Assembly: GCA_012845835.1 (NCBI GenBank)
Contig: JABAKD010000023.1
Span: forward strand, 20,570,691 to 20,634,690
DNA from: Undaria pinnatifida
Lineage: Eukaryota; Sar; Phaeophyceae; Laminariales; Alariaceae
Reading direction: 5' to 3'
Length of the DNA stretch: 64,000 nt
The position numbers and the translations under genes were made by a program. The notes beneath the pieces are model-generated. The model searched no databases, was not told the DNA's origin, and saw only the letters and a program-made list of their open reading frames with translations. This document shows positions 63,231 to 64,000 of this stretch, one piece after another (positions within the stretch are counted from its first letter, which is position 1; the number at the start of each line of letters is the position of its first letter).

Positions 63231-64000
63231 CGAGTGCGTGAAACAGACGGCGATTTTATGTGAAGATATCCATGGCTGGTCATATATGTGTCGTGGGTGC
63301 AAATAGAGATGTCCGTAACGGCTTACGTCGGTCGTCTTCCTGCGTGCGTGTTCGTGTATGCGCTTGGCCGTGCGTACCCCTTCATTGAAGGTCCTGCTTG
63401 CTTCTTCTTGTACTTCTCTTCGTGTGTGTGCACATTTATTTGTCCATTTATTTTATTCGTTTCTTTGTTGTATTGATTTCATTTTATTTTATTGATTGAT
63501 TTATTCATCATTTTGATGTATTTATTTATTTATTTATTTTTTCGTCAAAAAAAAAACAAAAATAGAACAAAAATAAATAAATAGCAAAATAAAATACAAT
63601 AAAATAAAGGGGAAGATAAAAATAGAATAAATGACAGAAACGTACGCGACTTGACCCTACGGGTATGGGAAAAAGCCAAGATAAAAAATAAAATAAAAAT
63701 AGATAAAATAAAATAAAATTACAACGAAATAGAAGGGAGGATGAAATAAAAGATATACGCCGGAAGCGAGGAACGTGACGTAATGAGCACTTCTTGTCGG
63801 AAAACGGGAAACGGAATGCATAAATGAGTGTGTACTTCGACGCACACACCCTACTTACGGTACTGTAAAGTAGTACCATATGTATTTGTTGCCTCTGGAG
63901 AAACCGGCGAAACGGTACATTAACGGGAAAGTGCAGTCAGCTCATTGATTTTGTCTTCTCTATGTCCGTGCCGTGTGCACGGCCCCTCTCCTTATCTTCC
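63231..64000. other. AT-rich low-complexity right edge
   Basis: From 63475 to 63730 the sequence is (ATTT)n and (AAAT)n-like. The T-rich half (63475-63542) can pair with the A-rich half (63546-63730). Tyr/Phe-rich frames are artefacts. No gene recognised. Confidence 0.55.

Overview
This window looks like repeat-rich nuclear DNA from a eukaryote with GT-AG introns. The evidence is a casein-kinase-1-like gene fragment and a nine-exon broken gene, both with clean splice signals. There are also tRNA-derived SINE-like repeats, a LINE, LTR elements, tyrosine-recombinase (YR) retroelements and an interstitial TTAGGG array. I cannot name the species; a marine alga or other protist with moderate GC is a guess. 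I see no bacterial-style operon, rRNA gene, CRISPR array or confident intact tRNA gene. Nearly everything coding-like is a transposable element or a damaged gene.

Layout. 0-10 kb: a 5'-truncated LINE reverse transcriptase (1.9-3.7 kb, minus strand) with a poly-C tract, tandem repeats, a small inverted-repeat element (6.9-7.2 kb) and a SINE-like composite (8.4-8.8 kb). 10.4-14.7 kb: a complete LTR element with 721/737-bp LTRs, a 5-bp target duplication and no reverse transcriptase, sitting beside casein-kinase-1-like exons (14.9-16.0 kb). 18.3-20.8 kb: a decayed YR gene preceded by two terminal direct repeats, one split by a SINE. 20.8-35 kb: mostly dispersed and satellite-like repeats. These include three copies of a ~0.5-0.6 kb mobile repeat, a foldback element around telomeric repeats and a 373-bp miniature LTR element. 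40.0-44.2 kb and 58.7-63.2 kb: two related DIRS/Ngaro-like elements on the minus strand, with YR, a post-RNase H domain and RT-RNase H. A Gag-like zinc-knuckle gene and a ~148-bp tandem array lie at 45.5-47.2 kb. 48.9-52.3 kb (perhaps from 54.3 kb): a multi-exon minus-strand gene joining a zinc-ribbon/RNase H-like domain to a Werner-type 3'-5' exonuclease domain. 56.5-57.5 kb: a 940-bp TRIM element.

The most unusual signals are four. The zinc-ribbon/exonuclease fusion gene has an intron containing tandem copies of its own 3' splice site. Two miniature LTR elements share the same 13 bases next to their LTRs and both have 4-bp target duplications. The two DIRS/Ngaro-like elements and the YR relic share a paired terminal-repeat architecture. 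The odd palindrome TACCAGGTA occurs 15 times where about 0.5 is expected by chance, and one TRIM is inserted inside a copy of it. All protein assignments are from reading motifs by eye, without database searches.
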